From Myceligenerans crystallogenes (lineage in GTDB: Bacteria; Actinomycetota; Actinomycetes; Actinomycetales; Cellulomonadaceae), in assembly GCF_039529775.1 (NCBI RefSeq), contig NZ_BAAANL010000007.1, positions 1 through 64,000 of the forward strand: a DNA stretch of 64,000 nucleotides, given 5' to 3'. The translations under genes and the position numbers were made by a program. The first letter of the stretch is position 1, and each line of letters begins with the position of its first letter. The notes under the pieces are model-generated. The model ran no database searches. It was not told the origin of the DNA and saw only the letters and a program-made list of their open reading frames with translations. Below are positions 33,727 to 41,594 of this stretch, piece by piece.

Positions 33727-34650
33727 CTAGTGGACGCCGCCCTGCGGGTCGACGACGCCCGTGACCAGCAGCACCGCCACCACCGCGGCCAGCACGAAGC
33801 GGTAGTAGACGAACGGCGCGAACGAGTACCGCTTGACGATCTTCAGGAACGCCACGATCACGAAGTAGCCGACGACGCCCGCGACCACCGTCGCGATGAT
33901 CGTCGCGGGCCAGCTGGGCGCGCCCTCCGGCAGCGGCTCGCCGAGGGTCTTGACGAGCTGGTAGAAGCCGGCGCCGAACACGGCGGGCAGGGCCAGCAGG
34001 AACGAGTAGTCCGCGGCCGCCGACCGCTTGAAGCCCATGAACAGGCCCGCGGCGATCGTGCCGCCGGACCGCGACACGCCCGGCACCAGCGCGAGGGACT
34101 GGGCGATGCCGTAGGTGATCGCGCTGCGCGGCGTGAGCGACTCCAGGTCGCGCTCCTGCCGCGCGGTCCGGTCCGCCCACAGGATCACCACGCCGAACCC
34201 GGCGAGCATCGCCACCGTCAGCCACAGGTTGCGCCAGTCGTGCTCGATGTAGTCGTCGAACAGCAGCCCGAGCGCCACGATCGGGATCGAGCCCAGGATG
34301 ATGTACCAGCCCATCGCCGCGTCGGGGTCCGCGACGGCGATTCCCGGGCGCGCGTGCCGCACGTCGACCGACCCGGCCGCCGGGCCCACGCCGAGCCGCG
34401 AGCGCCAATCCGGCCCGTTGCCGCCGGTCAGGGCGCGCCACCAGGCGCCGAGGATCTGCGCGAGCTTCTTGCGGTAGTAGATGACGACGGCGGTCTCCGT
34501 GCCGAGCTGCGTGATCGCGGTGAACGCGGCCCCGGCGTCGCCCGCCCCGATCAGCTCGCTGGTGATCCGCATGTGCGCGGAGGAGGAGACCGGGAGGAAC
34601 TCGGTCAGACCCTGGACGAGTCCGAGAAGGATGGCTTGCCACGTCGTCAC
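33727..34650 (-). CDS. uppP: Undecaprenyl-diphosphatase UppP (BacA)
   Basis: Recycles undecaprenyl diphosphate to the monophosphate carrier for peptidoglycan and wall polymers; integral membrane. The 307-residue protein opens VTTWQAILLGLVQGLTEFLPVSSSAH, with the catalytic E-x3-E-type motif region, and has PGVSRSGGT, the second signature, near 190. About eight membrane helices. A hydrophilic loop near 80-115 is longer than usual. GTG 34650 is 8 nt downstream of TAGGGT (leaderless candidate). Confidence 0.95.
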   Translation of the reverse strand: MTTWQAILLGLVQGLTEFLPVSSSAHMRITSELIGAGDAGAAFTAITQLGTETAVVIYYRKKLAQILGAWWRALTGGNGPDWRSRLGVGPAAGSVDVRHARPGIAVADPDAAMGWYIILGSIPIVALGLLFDDYIEHDWRNLWLTVAMLAGFGVVILWADRTARQERDLESLTPRSAITYGIAQSLALVPGVSRSGGTIAAGLFMGFKRSAAADYSFLLALPAVFGAGFYQLVKTLGEPLPEGAPSWPATIIATVVAGVVGYFVIVAFLKIVKRYSFAPFVYYRFVLAAVVAVLLVTGVVDPQGGVH

Positions 34651-34658
34651 GGGCGGTA

Positions 34659-34682
34659 ACCCTACCCGGTGCCGGGTAGCCT
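34659..34682. promoter_or_regulatory. Back-to-back -10 elements in a palindrome between uppP and an aldo/keto reductase
   Basis: CTACCCGG-TG-CCGGGTAG (34662-34679) is a perfect 8-bp inverted repeat. Its left edge overlaps TAGGGT on the minus strand (34664-34659), 8 nt before the uppP start; its right edge overlaps TAGCCT (34677-34682), 7 nt before ATG 34690. Only 39 bp separate the two start codons. Confidence 0.5.
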
Positions 34683-34689
34683 GCCATGC

Positions 34690-35631
34690 ATGGAACTGCG
34701 CAGGGTGGGTGTGACGGGACTGCGCGTCTCGGAACTCGGGCTCGGCACGATGACCTGGGGCCGGGAGACGGACGACCTCGACGCCGCCGAGCAGGTGCGG
34801 GATTTTCTCGACGCGGGCGGCAACCTGATCGACACGGCGGCCTCGTACGGTGACGGCGAGGCGGAGTCGGTGATCGGGACGCTGCTGGGCGGGAAGGTGT
34901 CGCGCGGTGAGGTGGTGCTGGCCACGAAGGCGGGCACGCGCCGGGACGCGTCGCGCCGCACGCTGCTGGACGCGCTGGACGCGTCGCTGCGCCGGATGGG
35001 CACGGATCACGTGGACCTGTTCCTGGTGGCCTGCCCGGACGGCGCCACTCCCCTGGCCGAGACGGCGTCGGCGCTGCGGCTGGCGGTGACCTCGGGCAAG
35101 GCCCGCTACGCGGGCGTGTGCAACCACCCGGGGTGGGCGACGGCGCGGCTGGCCTCGCTGGTGGGCGACGACGCCGGGCTGGCGGCCGTGAGCTGCGAGT
35201 ACTCGCTCGTGCAGCGCGGGGTGGAACGGGAGATCCTGCCGGCCGCGCACGAGCTGGGCCTGGGTCTGCTGGCCTGGTCGCCGCTGGGGCGCGGCGTGCT
35301 GACCGGCAAGTACCGGCACGGGACGCCCGCCGACTCGCGCGCGGCGTCGAGCCACATGGCGGGTTTCGTGCAGCCGTACCTGGAGGGGCCGGCGTCGTCG
35401 GTGGTCGACGCCGTGGGGATCGCCGCGGACGGGCTGGGCCGGTCCCCGGCCGAGGTCGCGCTGTCGTGGCTGCTGGAGCGCGAGCAGGTGGCGTCGGCGA
35501 TCGTGGGCGCGCGGACGCCCGCCCAGCTCAGGACCACTCTGGCCGCCACGGAACTGGCGCTGCCCGCGGAGGTGCTGTCGGCGCTCGACGACGTGTCCGC
35601 GCCGCCCGTGGGCTATCCGGAACGCTGGTGA
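34690..35631 (+). CDS. Aldo/keto reductase with altered catalytic tetrad
   Basis: A 313-residue TIM-barrel NADPH oxidoreductase. LRVSELGLGTMTWG, LIDTAASYGDGEAES (with the catalytic Asp and Tyr), ATKAG (the Lys) and VGARTPAQL (cofactor) are standard. The position of the catalytic His reads DLFLVACPD, that is Ala in place of His in the usual LYQLHxPD. The His supports hydride transfer, so activity may be reduced or redirected. ATG 34690 is used because TAGCCT is 7 nt upstream. Neighbours in related actinobacteria are also uppP and mshC. Substrate unknown. Confidence 0.85.
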   Translation: MELRRVGVTGLRVSELGLGTMTWGRETDDLDAAEQVRDFLDAGGNLIDTAASYGDGEAESVIGTLLGGKVSRGEVVLATKAGTRRDASRRTLLDALDASLRRMGTDHVDLFLVACPDGATPLAETASALRLAVTSGKARYAGVCNHPGWATARLASLVGDDAGLAAVSCEYSLVQRGVEREILPAAHELGLGLLAWSPLGRGVLTGKYRHGTPADSRAASSHMAGFVQPYLEGPASSVVDAVGIAADGLGRSPAEVALSWLLEREQVASAIVGARTPAQLRTTLAATELALPAEVLSALDDVSAPPVGYPERW

Positions 35632-35650
35632 CGGGCGCCGGCGGGACCGT

Positions 35651-35983
35651 CTACTGGCGGGCGGGCTCGGTCGCGACCGGCTCCGCGTCGGTGTCGTCCA
35701 CGTCCGCGAGCTCGTCCTCGAAGTCGAAGTCGTCGTCGAGGTCCTCGGCGTCCTCGTCCTCGTCCTCGTCGTCCTCGTCGAGATCCTCGGCCAGGTAGAA
35801 CGGCGTGACCTCGCCGAACTGGGTGGCCAGGGCGTCCTCGTAGACCTCGTAGGCGTCGGCGAGCACGTCGTAGGCGTCGTCGACCGCGGGGTCGTCGTCG
35901 CCCCGTCTCGTGGCGACCGCGTTGTAGTGGGCCTCGAGTGCGGCCACGAGGCGGTCGAGTGCGGCGCGCGGATCAACGGTCAT
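35651..35983 (-). CDS. Conserved small acidic protein
   Basis: A 110-residue cytosolic protein. Residues 1-65 are helical (RAALDRLVAALEAHYNAVATRRGDDDPAVDDAYDVLADAYEVYEDALATQFG) and 70-110 almost wholly Asp/Glu. I do not know a function for the family; similar proteins occur in this neighbourhood of other actinobacteria. ATG 35983 is taken as the start because the conserved N-terminus begins there. It is convergent with the aldo/keto reductase, 19 bp apart. Confidence 0.65.
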   Translation of the reverse strand: MTVDPRAALDRLVAALEAHYNAVATRRGDDDPAVDDAYDVLADAYEVYEDALATQFGEVTPFYLAEDLDEDDEDEDEDAEDLDDDFDFEDELADVDDTDAEPVATEPARQ

Positions 35984-36125
35984 GCTGTGAACTCTACTGC
36001 CGCGCGCTGGCCTGCGGTATCGGTCGGAGCGAATCCGGGCCGGATCCGCGTGACCGGGGCCACGGCCGGAACGTTTCACCACGTCAGGGGACCGTTTAGC
36101 ACATACCTGCCGGAACGCACGGGGG

Positions 36126-36150
36126 CCCGGCGGGGGTTGTGCCCGCCGGG
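36126..36150 (-). terminator. Hairpin downstream of the M20 peptidase gene
   Basis: CCCGGCGGG (36126-36134), 7-nt loop, CCCGCCGGG (36142-36150): 9-bp perfect stem starting 38 bp after the stop. The 204-bp gap to the acidic-protein gene has no further gene. Confidence 0.55.
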
Positions 36151-36187
36151 ATCCCATGGCACGCGGGTCACCGCCGGCGGTGCCGGC

Positions 36188-37552
36188 TCAGCAGGTCCGC
36201 AGCAGCCGGTCCAGCACCCGCGTGCCGAACTTCAGGGCGTCGGCGGGCACCCGCTCGTCGACGCCGTGGAACATGCCCGCGAAGTCGAGCTCGGCGGGCA
36301 GCCGCAGCGGGGCGAAGCCGTAACCCGTGATGCCCAGGCGCGACAGCCACTTGTTGTCCGTCCCGCCCGACAGCGTGTAGGGCAGCACCGTGGCGCCCGG
36401 GTCCTCGGCGCCGATCGCGTCCACCATCGCGTCCACGAGCGAGCCGGTGAACGGCACCTCCAGCGAGACGTCCTGGTGGACGGTCTCGATCCGCACGTCC
36501 GGCCCGGCCAGCTCGCGCAGCGTCGCCATCCCCGCCACCTCGTGGCCGGGCAGGAGCCGCACGTCGACGACGGCCGACGCCGAGCCCGGGATGACGTTCG
36601 CCTTGTACCCGGCCTCCAGCTGGGTCGGGTTGGAGGTGTTGCGCACCGTGGCGCCGACGAACTTCGCGGCCGGCCCGAGCGCGGCCACGAGCGCGTCCAC
36701 CATCGCCGGGTCCTCGGCGAACCGGGCGCCGTCGTACGGCAGCCCGGTGAGGTCCGCGACGCCGCGCAGCAGCGCGTCCACGGTGGGCGTGGGCGTGTAC
36801 GGCCAGGCGTGCCGCCCGATGCGGGCGACGGCGTCGGCGAGGGCGACGACGGCGTTGTCCTCGTTGACCTGCGAGCCGTGCCCCGCCCTGCCGTCGGCGA
36901 TCAGGCGCAGCCACGCGAGGCTCTTCTCCGCGGTCTGCAGCAGGTAGGCGCGGCGCCCGTCCACGTCCACGGAGAACCCGCCGACCTCGCTGATCGCCTC
37001 GGTGGCCCCCTCGAAGAGCCCGGGGTGCTCGCGCGTCAGGTACCCGGCGCCGAACTTCCCGCCGGCCTCCTCGTCCGCGAAGAAGGCGACGACGACGTCG
37101 CGCGCGGGCTTGCGGCCCTCCCTGACCAGCTGCCGCACGACGGCGAGGATCATGGCGTCCATGTCCTTCATGTCGACGGCGCCGCGGCCCCAGATCATGC
37201 CGCCCTCGACGTCGTCGGTGAGCTCCGCGGCGAACGGCCCGACGGACCAGTCGCCCGCGGCGGCGGGGACGACGTCGAGATGACCGTGCAGCACGAGCGC
37301 GGGCCGCGACGGGTCCTGGCCCTCGAGCCGCACGACGACGGACGCCCTCCCGGGCCGCGACTCGAACAGCTCGGGTTCGAGCCCCACCTCGGTGAGCAGT
37401 TCCATGACCAGCTCGGCGGCGGCCCGCTCGCCGGGGCCCTCGCCGGTCCCGTAGTTCGAGGTGTCGAGGCGGATGAGGTCGCGGCAGATCGCCACGACCT
37501 CATCCTCGGCGGTGAGCTGGGCTGACGGTGCGGGTCGCGCGGTCTCGGTCAC
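36188..37552 (-). CDS. M20-family metallopeptidase
   Basis: A 454-residue cytosolic dizinc hydrolase similar to Rv2141c. VLHGHLDVVPA supplies a zinc His and catalytic Asp; GRGAVDMKDMDA supplies the bridging Asp; FADEEAGGKFG supplies the catalytic Glu and a zinc Glu; a lid/dimer domain covers about 185-310; GGTDNKW and FHGVDER supply the last zinc His. GTG 37552 is 6 nt after TAGCGT (leaderless candidate). Likely a dipeptidase or N-acyl-amino-acid hydrolase; substrate not decidable. Confidence 0.92.
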   Translation of the reverse strand: MTETARPAPSAQLTAEDEVVAICRDLIRLDTSNYGTGEGPGERAAAELVMELLTEVGLEPELFESRPGRASVVVRLEGQDPSRPALVLHGHLDVVPAAAGDWSVGPFAAELTDDVEGGMIWGRGAVDMKDMDAMILAVVRQLVREGRKPARDVVVAFFADEEAGGKFGAGYLTREHPGLFEGATEAISEVGGFSVDVDGRRAYLLQTAEKSLAWLRLIADGRAGHGSQVNEDNAVVALADAVARIGRHAWPYTPTPTVDALLRGVADLTGLPYDGARFAEDPAMVDALVAALGPAAKFVGATVRNTSNPTQLEAGYKANVIPGSASAVVDVRLLPGHEVAGMATLRELAGPDVRIETVHQDVSLEVPFTGSLVDAMVDAIGAEDPGATVLPYTLSGGTDNKWLSRLGITGYGFAPLRLPAELDFAGMFHGVDERVPADALKFGTRVLDRLLRTC

Positions 37553-37628
37553 ACGAACACGCTACCTGCCCTGTCCACCCCGATCACGAGCGGTTCGGAA
37601 CCGTCTCACACTTCAGGCTCCCGCCCGA

Positions 37629-38843
37629 TCAGAACCCGGCCGTGATCCGCGTGAACTCCAGCTCCGGCTGGCTGATGCCGCTGCAGTCCGCGCGGGCCGC
37701 GCCGCCGTTGCCGCTCGCGCAGGAGCGGTCGCGGTTGACCGACCAGAACGCGAACCGGCCCAGGCCCTTGCTCGTGGCCCAGTCACGGATCTGGGTCCAC
37801 TGCGACGTCGTCGTCGTCTCGCCGACGTCGGAGACGCCGTTCATGCCCGAGATGCCCATGTGAGCGTACGCCTGCGCGTCCGTCCAGCCGTGCGCCGCCT
37901 TGAGCTTGTTCTTCAGGCCCTCCGACGCGCTGATCGTGGAGGCCACGATGTCGGTCGCGCCGAAGTCGAACGGCATGATCGTGTAGTTGTCGATCGGCGT
38001 GCCGAACTCCTTGGCGCGGTCGATCAGGCGCCCGCCCCACCAGTTCGGTCCGGTCTGGCTCGTGCCGAACGTGACCACGATCTTCGTGGCCGGGTTCTTC
38101 TGCTTGACGATGGCCAGGCCGCGCAGGATGCGGTCCTGGACGTCGGCGTTCTCGAACTCGTCCGAGTTCTCGATGTCGAAGTCGACCACCTCGGGGTGGT
38201 GCGCGTCGATGACCTTCTGCACCGCCCCGGCGAACGCCTCCGGGCTCGAGCAGTTCGGGCCCAGCTTGTTCCCGGACCAGCCGCCGAACGAGATCTGCAC
38301 CTGCCCGCCCCGCGCGTGGATCGCGTCGATCGTCTGCTGGTCGACGCCGCCCGTGAGCGGCCGCGTGCCGTCCCACGCGGGGTTGCAGCCGCCGGACGAC
38401 AGCATGAACGCCATCGTGAACGCCTTGACGCCCGTGCGGTCCATGACGCTCGTGGCGCTCGGCGGGTTGCCCCAGCCGAGGTACAGGTACGGCGCGCCCG
38501 CCATCTCGCCGCCGGAGGCCGGGGGCGTGGTGGGCGGCGGCGTCGTCGGCCCGCCCCCGCACACGCCCTGGTCCTCCCAGACGCCCCAGTCGGTGACCCG
38601 CGGCGTCTCGTTCTGCGTCCACCACTTGGCACGCCAGTTGTGCCCGCCGTACGACACGACGTTGCCCGCCGTGTACACGGCCGACGACGACCACGGCGCG
38701 GCGCACTCGGCCGCCGCGACCTGCTGCACGCCCTGGGTCTGCGCGGCGGTGGCCGCGACCGCGCCGCCGGCGACGAGCGCCAGCGCGGTGGCGACCACGA
38801 TCCCCCGACGCGTCCGGCGACGCCGGATCTGCTGGGTATCCAT
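37629..38843 (-). CDS. Secreted GH18 chitinase with N-terminal CBM5/12
   Basis: A 404-residue exported chitinase. Signal peptide about 1-45 with a basic RRRRTRR start. CBM5/12-type chitin-binding domain at about 47-95: CAAPWSSSAVYTAGNVVSYGGHNWRAKWWTQ...WGVWEDQGVC. Linker PTTPPPTTPPASGG. GH18 barrel from 115, with the active-site strand VVDFDIE (221-225, DxDxE, Glu225 the acid) and SFGGWSG. GGGAGGA precedes the ATG. A loose inverted repeat GTAAGGAGACTTTAC at 38871-38885 in the leader is a weak operator candidate. It hydrolyses chitin outside the cell. Confidence 0.95.
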   Translation of the reverse strand: MDTQQIRRRRTRRGIVVATALALVAGGAVAATAAQTQGVQQVAAAECAAPWSSSAVYTAGNVVSYGGHNWRAKWWTQNETPRVTDWGVWEDQGVCGGGPTTPPPTTPPASGGEMAGAPYLYLGWGNPPSATSVMDRTGVKAFTMAFMLSSGGCNPAWDGTRPLTGGVDQQTIDAIHARGGQVQISFGGWSGNKLGPNCSSPEAFAGAVQKVIDAHHPEVVDFDIENSDEFENADVQDRILRGLAIVKQKNPATKIVVTFGTSQTGPNWWGGRLIDRAKEFGTPIDNYTIMPFDFGATDIVASTISASEGLKNKLKAAHGWTDAQAYAHMGISGMNGVSDVGETTTTSQWTQIRDWATSKGLGRFAFWSVNRDRSCASGNGGAARADCSGISQPELEFTRITAGF

Positions 38844-38937
38844 CGTCCGTCCTCCCTGCCTCACGAATAAGTAAGGAGACTTTACGACCGGCCGTCCCGG
38901 CGACACATCCGCGATTTCCCGTACGGGCGACCGAGGA

Positions 38938-40641
38938 CTAGGCGACCTCGAACAGGCGCCCGTCCGGGTCCAGGCGGAGCTCCCGGGTCAGGTCCAGCCG
39001 TTCCAGGAACGCCCGGTCATGGCTCACGACGAGGAGGGCGCCGCGATACCGGGTCAGGGCAGCCACCAGCTGGTCCACGGTCGCGACGTCCAGGTTGTTG
39101 GTGGGCTCGTCCAGGATCAGCAGCTGCGCGGGCGGGTCCGCCAGCAGCAGGCGCGCCAGCGCCACCCGGAACCGCTCCCCGCCGGACAGCGTCGCCACCG
39201 TCCGGTGCACCGCCGCGCCCCGCACCAGGAACCGCGCCAGCCGGTTCCGCAGCTCCCCGGGCGGCACCTCGGGCGCGCCCGCGCGCACGGCGTCGAGCAC
39301 GGTCGCGTCGTCGTCCAGCACGTCGACCCGCTGCGGCAGATAGGCGACCCGGTCCGTGAGGAGCGCGCCCGACGCCGCCGCGCCGTTCGCCGGCCCCGGC
39401 GACGCGCCCGACGCCGCGCCCGCCGGCAGACCCACCGCCGACGCCGCGCCCGCCGTCGTGCCCGACGCCGCCGGGACCGTGCCGCCCCCGCCGCCCCGCA
39501 CGCCGGCCAGCCGCTCCAGCAACGTCGTCTTCCCCGCTCCGTTCGGCCCGGTCAGCGCGACCCGCTCCGGTCCTTGGATCACGTGCTCGCGGCCGTCCGA
39601 ACCGGTCAGCACCGCGAGGCGGCGCCCGGCCGGGACCTGCGGATCGGGCAGGTCCACCACGACCCGCTCGTCGTCGCGCACCGCGCGCTCCGAGGCGTCG
39701 ACGGCGGCCTGGGCGGCGGCGATCCTGTCGTCCGCCAGGCCCCGCCGGTCGCCCTGGGACCGCTCCGCGGCGTTCTTGCGCTCCCGCACCACCGCCGGGA
39801 CATAACGCCGGTTCGCGCGGTCCTTGCGCGCCTGCCGCTCGCTGTGCGCGACCCGCTCCTCCAGCTCGATCCGCTGCCGCTTCTCCCGCCGCAGCGTCTG
39901 CTCGGCGGCGCGCAGCGCCTGCTCCGCCGCCTCCTGCTGCACGGCCAGCCAGGCCCGGTACTCGCTGAACGGCCCGCCGAACGTCGTCAGCGTGCCGTCC
40001 CGCAGCTCCGCGGTCGCGTCCATCAGCTCCAGCAGCGCCAGATCGTGCGACACCACGACCAGCGTCCCGCGCCAGCCCCGGACCAGGTCGTAGAGGCGCT
40101 CGCGGGAGTCCCCGTCGAGATTGTTGGTCGGCTCGTCGAGCAACGCGACGTCGGCGCCACGCAGCCGCAGCCCGACCACGGCGGTCAGCATCGCCTCCCC
40201 GCCCGACAGCGTCCCCACGGTCCGGTCGGGATCGGCGGGCAGGCCCGCCGCGCCGAGCGCGGCGACGGCGCGTTCCTCGGCGTCCCAGCCGTCGCCGACG
40301 ACGTCGAACAGCTCGGGGCGCGTGTCCCCGGCGGCGATCGCCCGGACGGCGTCCACCTGCTCGCGGACGCCGAGCAGGCCGGCGACGGTCGTGCCGGTGT
40401 CGAGGGTGAGGCGCTGCGGCAGGTAGTCGGCGGTCCCGGAGACGACGACGCCGCCGGACGACGGGCGCAGCCGCCCTCCGACGAGCCGCAGCAGGGTGGA
40501 CTTCCCGGCGCCGTTGAGGCCGGTCAGGCCGGTGCGGCCCCGGCCGAACGAGCCGCTGACGCCGCTGAGGGCGACGGATCCGTCGGGCCAGGCGAAGGAG
40601 AGGTCGTGCAGGACGACGGCAGGGTTGACAGCAGAAGGCAA
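38938..40641 (-). CDS. ABC-F family ATPase, probable ribosome-protection antibiotic-resistance protein
   Basis: Twin ATPase domains without membrane parts. N-terminal NBD: Walker A GLNGAGKST, LSGGEAML, LLDEPTNNLD. Arg-rich linker about 240-315 (RREKRQRIELEERVAHSERQ), the part that reaches into the ribosome. C-terminal NBD: GPNGAGKTT, LSGGERFR, LILDEPTNNLD. A Gly/Ala-rich insert follows the second Walker A. Start: TTG 40641 (MPSAVNPAVVLHDLSFAWPDG) because GGGAG lies 8 nt upstream; GTG 40677 is possible. The leader carries an uORF, a hairpin and a WhiB7/WblC-like promoter, as in drug-induced ABC-F genes. Length is 567 residues from the TTG start. Confidence 0.85.
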   Translation of the reverse strand: MPSAVNPAVVLHDLSFAWPDGSVALSGVSGSFGRGRTGLTGLNGAGKSTLLRLVGGRLRPSSGGVVVSGTADYLPQRLTLDTGTTVAGLLGVREQVDAVRAIAAGDTRPELFDVVGDGWDAEERAVAALGAAGLPADPDRTVGTLSGGEAMLTAVVGLRLRGADVALLDEPTNNLDGDSRERLYDLVRGWRGTLVVVSHDLALLELMDATAELRDGTLTTFGGPFSEYRAWLAVQQEAAEQALRAAEQTLRREKRQRIELEERVAHSERQARKDRANRRYVPAVVRERKNAAERSQGDRRGLADDRIAAAQAAVDASERAVRDDERVVVDLPDPQVPAGRRLAVLTGSDGREHVIQGPERVALTGPNGAGKTTLLERLAGVRGGGGGTVPAASGTTAGAASAVGLPAGAASGASPGPANGAAASGALLTDRVAYLPQRVDVLDDDATVLDAVRAGAPEVPPGELRNRLARFLVRGAAVHRTVATLSGGERFRVALARLLLADPPAQLLILDEPTNNLDVATVDQLVAALTRYRGALLVVSHDRAFLERLDLTRELRLDPDGRLFEVA

Positions 40642-40710
40642 GGCGAGAACTCCCGGGTTGGCGTGGCACGCCGGCACCTCGGGTCCCGTCGGGTCGCGCG
40701 TGAGCGCGCC

Positions 40711-40747
40711 GTCGTCGGCCGGCTCCGCAAAGGGGAGCCCCGACGAC
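40711..40747 (-). promoter_or_regulatory. Attenuator-like hairpin in the ABC-F leader
   Basis: On the minus strand GTCGTCGG-GGCTCC pairs with GGAGCC-GG-CCGACGAC around a 7-nt loop, a 14-bp stem with a 2-nt bulge. It begins 39 nt after the leader ORF stop. A second small stem GCGCG-ctca-CGCGC follows at about 40695-40709. No U-tract follows. Position between the leader ORF and the start suits ribosome-mediated attenuation. Confidence 0.6.
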
Positions 40748-40786
40748 CCACGGGGAAGGTGTCAGCGCAGGGCGGCGACTACCGGG

Positions 40787-40816
40787 TCAGTTCCCACTCA
40801 CGATCCTTCTCGTCAT
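40787..40816 (-). CDS. Nine-residue leader peptide upstream of the ABC-F gene
   Basis: ATG 40816 reads MTRRIVSGN and stops at TGA 40787. GAGG lies 5 nt upstream. It sits about 30 nt after the predicted transcription start and 39 nt before the attenuator-like hairpin. Stalling of a ribosome here by an antibiotic could alter folding of the downstream hairpin; this is an inference from known leaders of ABC-F and erm genes. Too short for coding statistics. Confidence 0.5.
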   Translation of the reverse strand: MTRRIVSGN

Positions 40817-40854
40817 CCCGCCTCACACGCGGACCAGCCCGCCGGGACGCGAAC

Positions 40855-40892
40855 ACCCTGTCACCGGCGCGCACGACCCGCAACCCTTTTTT
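40855..40892 (-). promoter_or_regulatory. WhiB7/WblC-type promoter of the ABC-F gene
   Basis: Minus strand: AAAAAA (40892-40887), GGG, -35 TTGCGG (40883-40878), 17-bp spacer, -10 CAGGGT (40860-40855). An A-tract immediately before a GGTTGC-type -35 is the established signature of promoters activated by WhiB7 (mycobacteria) and WblC (Streptomyces), where the AT-hook binds the A-tract. No whiB7 gene lies in the window. Confidence 0.7.
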
Positions 40893-40965
40893 CCACCCGG
40901 CCCCACACGCACTCCCCCTGGCCGGACAACCCCGCCGCGATCACGGGTCCCCTCTGGTCCAGAAT

Positions 40966-40997
40966 CGCCGGGGCGCTCGTTCATGAGCGCCCCGGCG
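40966..40997 (-). terminator. 13-bp perfect hairpin ending the DUF4190 cluster
   Basis: CGCCGGGGCGCTC (40966-40978), loop GTTCAT, GAGCGCCCCGGCG (40985-40997), 57 bp beyond the last DUF4190 stop codon. Typical strong GC terminator. Confidence 0.75.
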
Positions 40998-41053
40998 GTG
41001 GCCGCGGGCGATCAGTGCCTGATCACCGGCGGCGGCGAGAGGTCACGCGCGGC

Positions 41054-41524
41054 TCAGTAGCTGGTGTCGGTCACGCCCTGGGAGACCGCGAAGATGATGG
41101 CCCCGAAGTAGAAGACCCAGAACAGCGTGACGAGGACCGTGCCGACCCAGCCCGTGATGATGCCCGCGAGCGCCATGCCGTCGTTGTCGGCCTGCCCCTC
41201 CACGACCGCCTTGCGCGCCTTGTTGCCCATGATGATCGCCGGGATACCGGCCAGCAGCCCGAGGCACATGACGATGCTGACGATGCCGAGCACCAGCGAC
41301 CACACCGCGAACGAGTTCTTCGGGTACGGGTTGTAGTACGGCGTCATGGGCTGGCCCGGAACCGGCGGCATCCCGCCCTGCTGGTACGGGCTGGGCTGGG
41401 CCTGGCCCGGCTGCTGGTACGGCGCCGGCTGCTGGTAGGGAGCGGGCTGCTGGTACGGCGACGCGGGCTGCTGTCCCGACGGGTCGTACGGGTTCGGCGT
41501 CTCGCCGGGAGGGTTGGTCGACAT
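41054..41524 (-). CDS. DUF4190-type membrane protein, copy 1
   Basis: 156 residues. N-terminal cytosolic 65 residues are Pro/Gln/Tyr-rich with PYQQPA repeats. NSFAVWSLVLGIVSIVMCLGLLAGIPAIIMGNKARKAV and GMALAGIITGWVGTVLVTLFWVFYFG form the two-helix DUF4190 domain. AAGGTG lies 11 nt before the ATG. Last of four tandem paralogues. Function unknown; the Pro-rich tail may bind other envelope proteins. Confidence 0.8.
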   Translation of the reverse strand: MSTNPPGETPNPYDPSGQQPASPYQQPAPYQQPAPYQQPGQAQPSPYQQGGMPPVPGQPMTPYYNPYPKNSFAVWSLVLGIVSIVMCLGLLAGIPAIIMGNKARKAVVEGQADNDGMALAGIITGWVGTVLVTLFWVFYFGAIIFAVSQGVTDTSY

Positions 41525-41594
41525 AGTGCTGACACCTTTTCAGTTCCGAAGTTTTAGTGGGAAGCGAGCGAAACCCTATCGAACCGACGGCTGT

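Noticed and set aside
37629..38906. Earlier start of the chitinase 21 codons upstream
   Set aside because: ATG 38843 has GGGAGGA directly upstream and begins a standard signal peptide.
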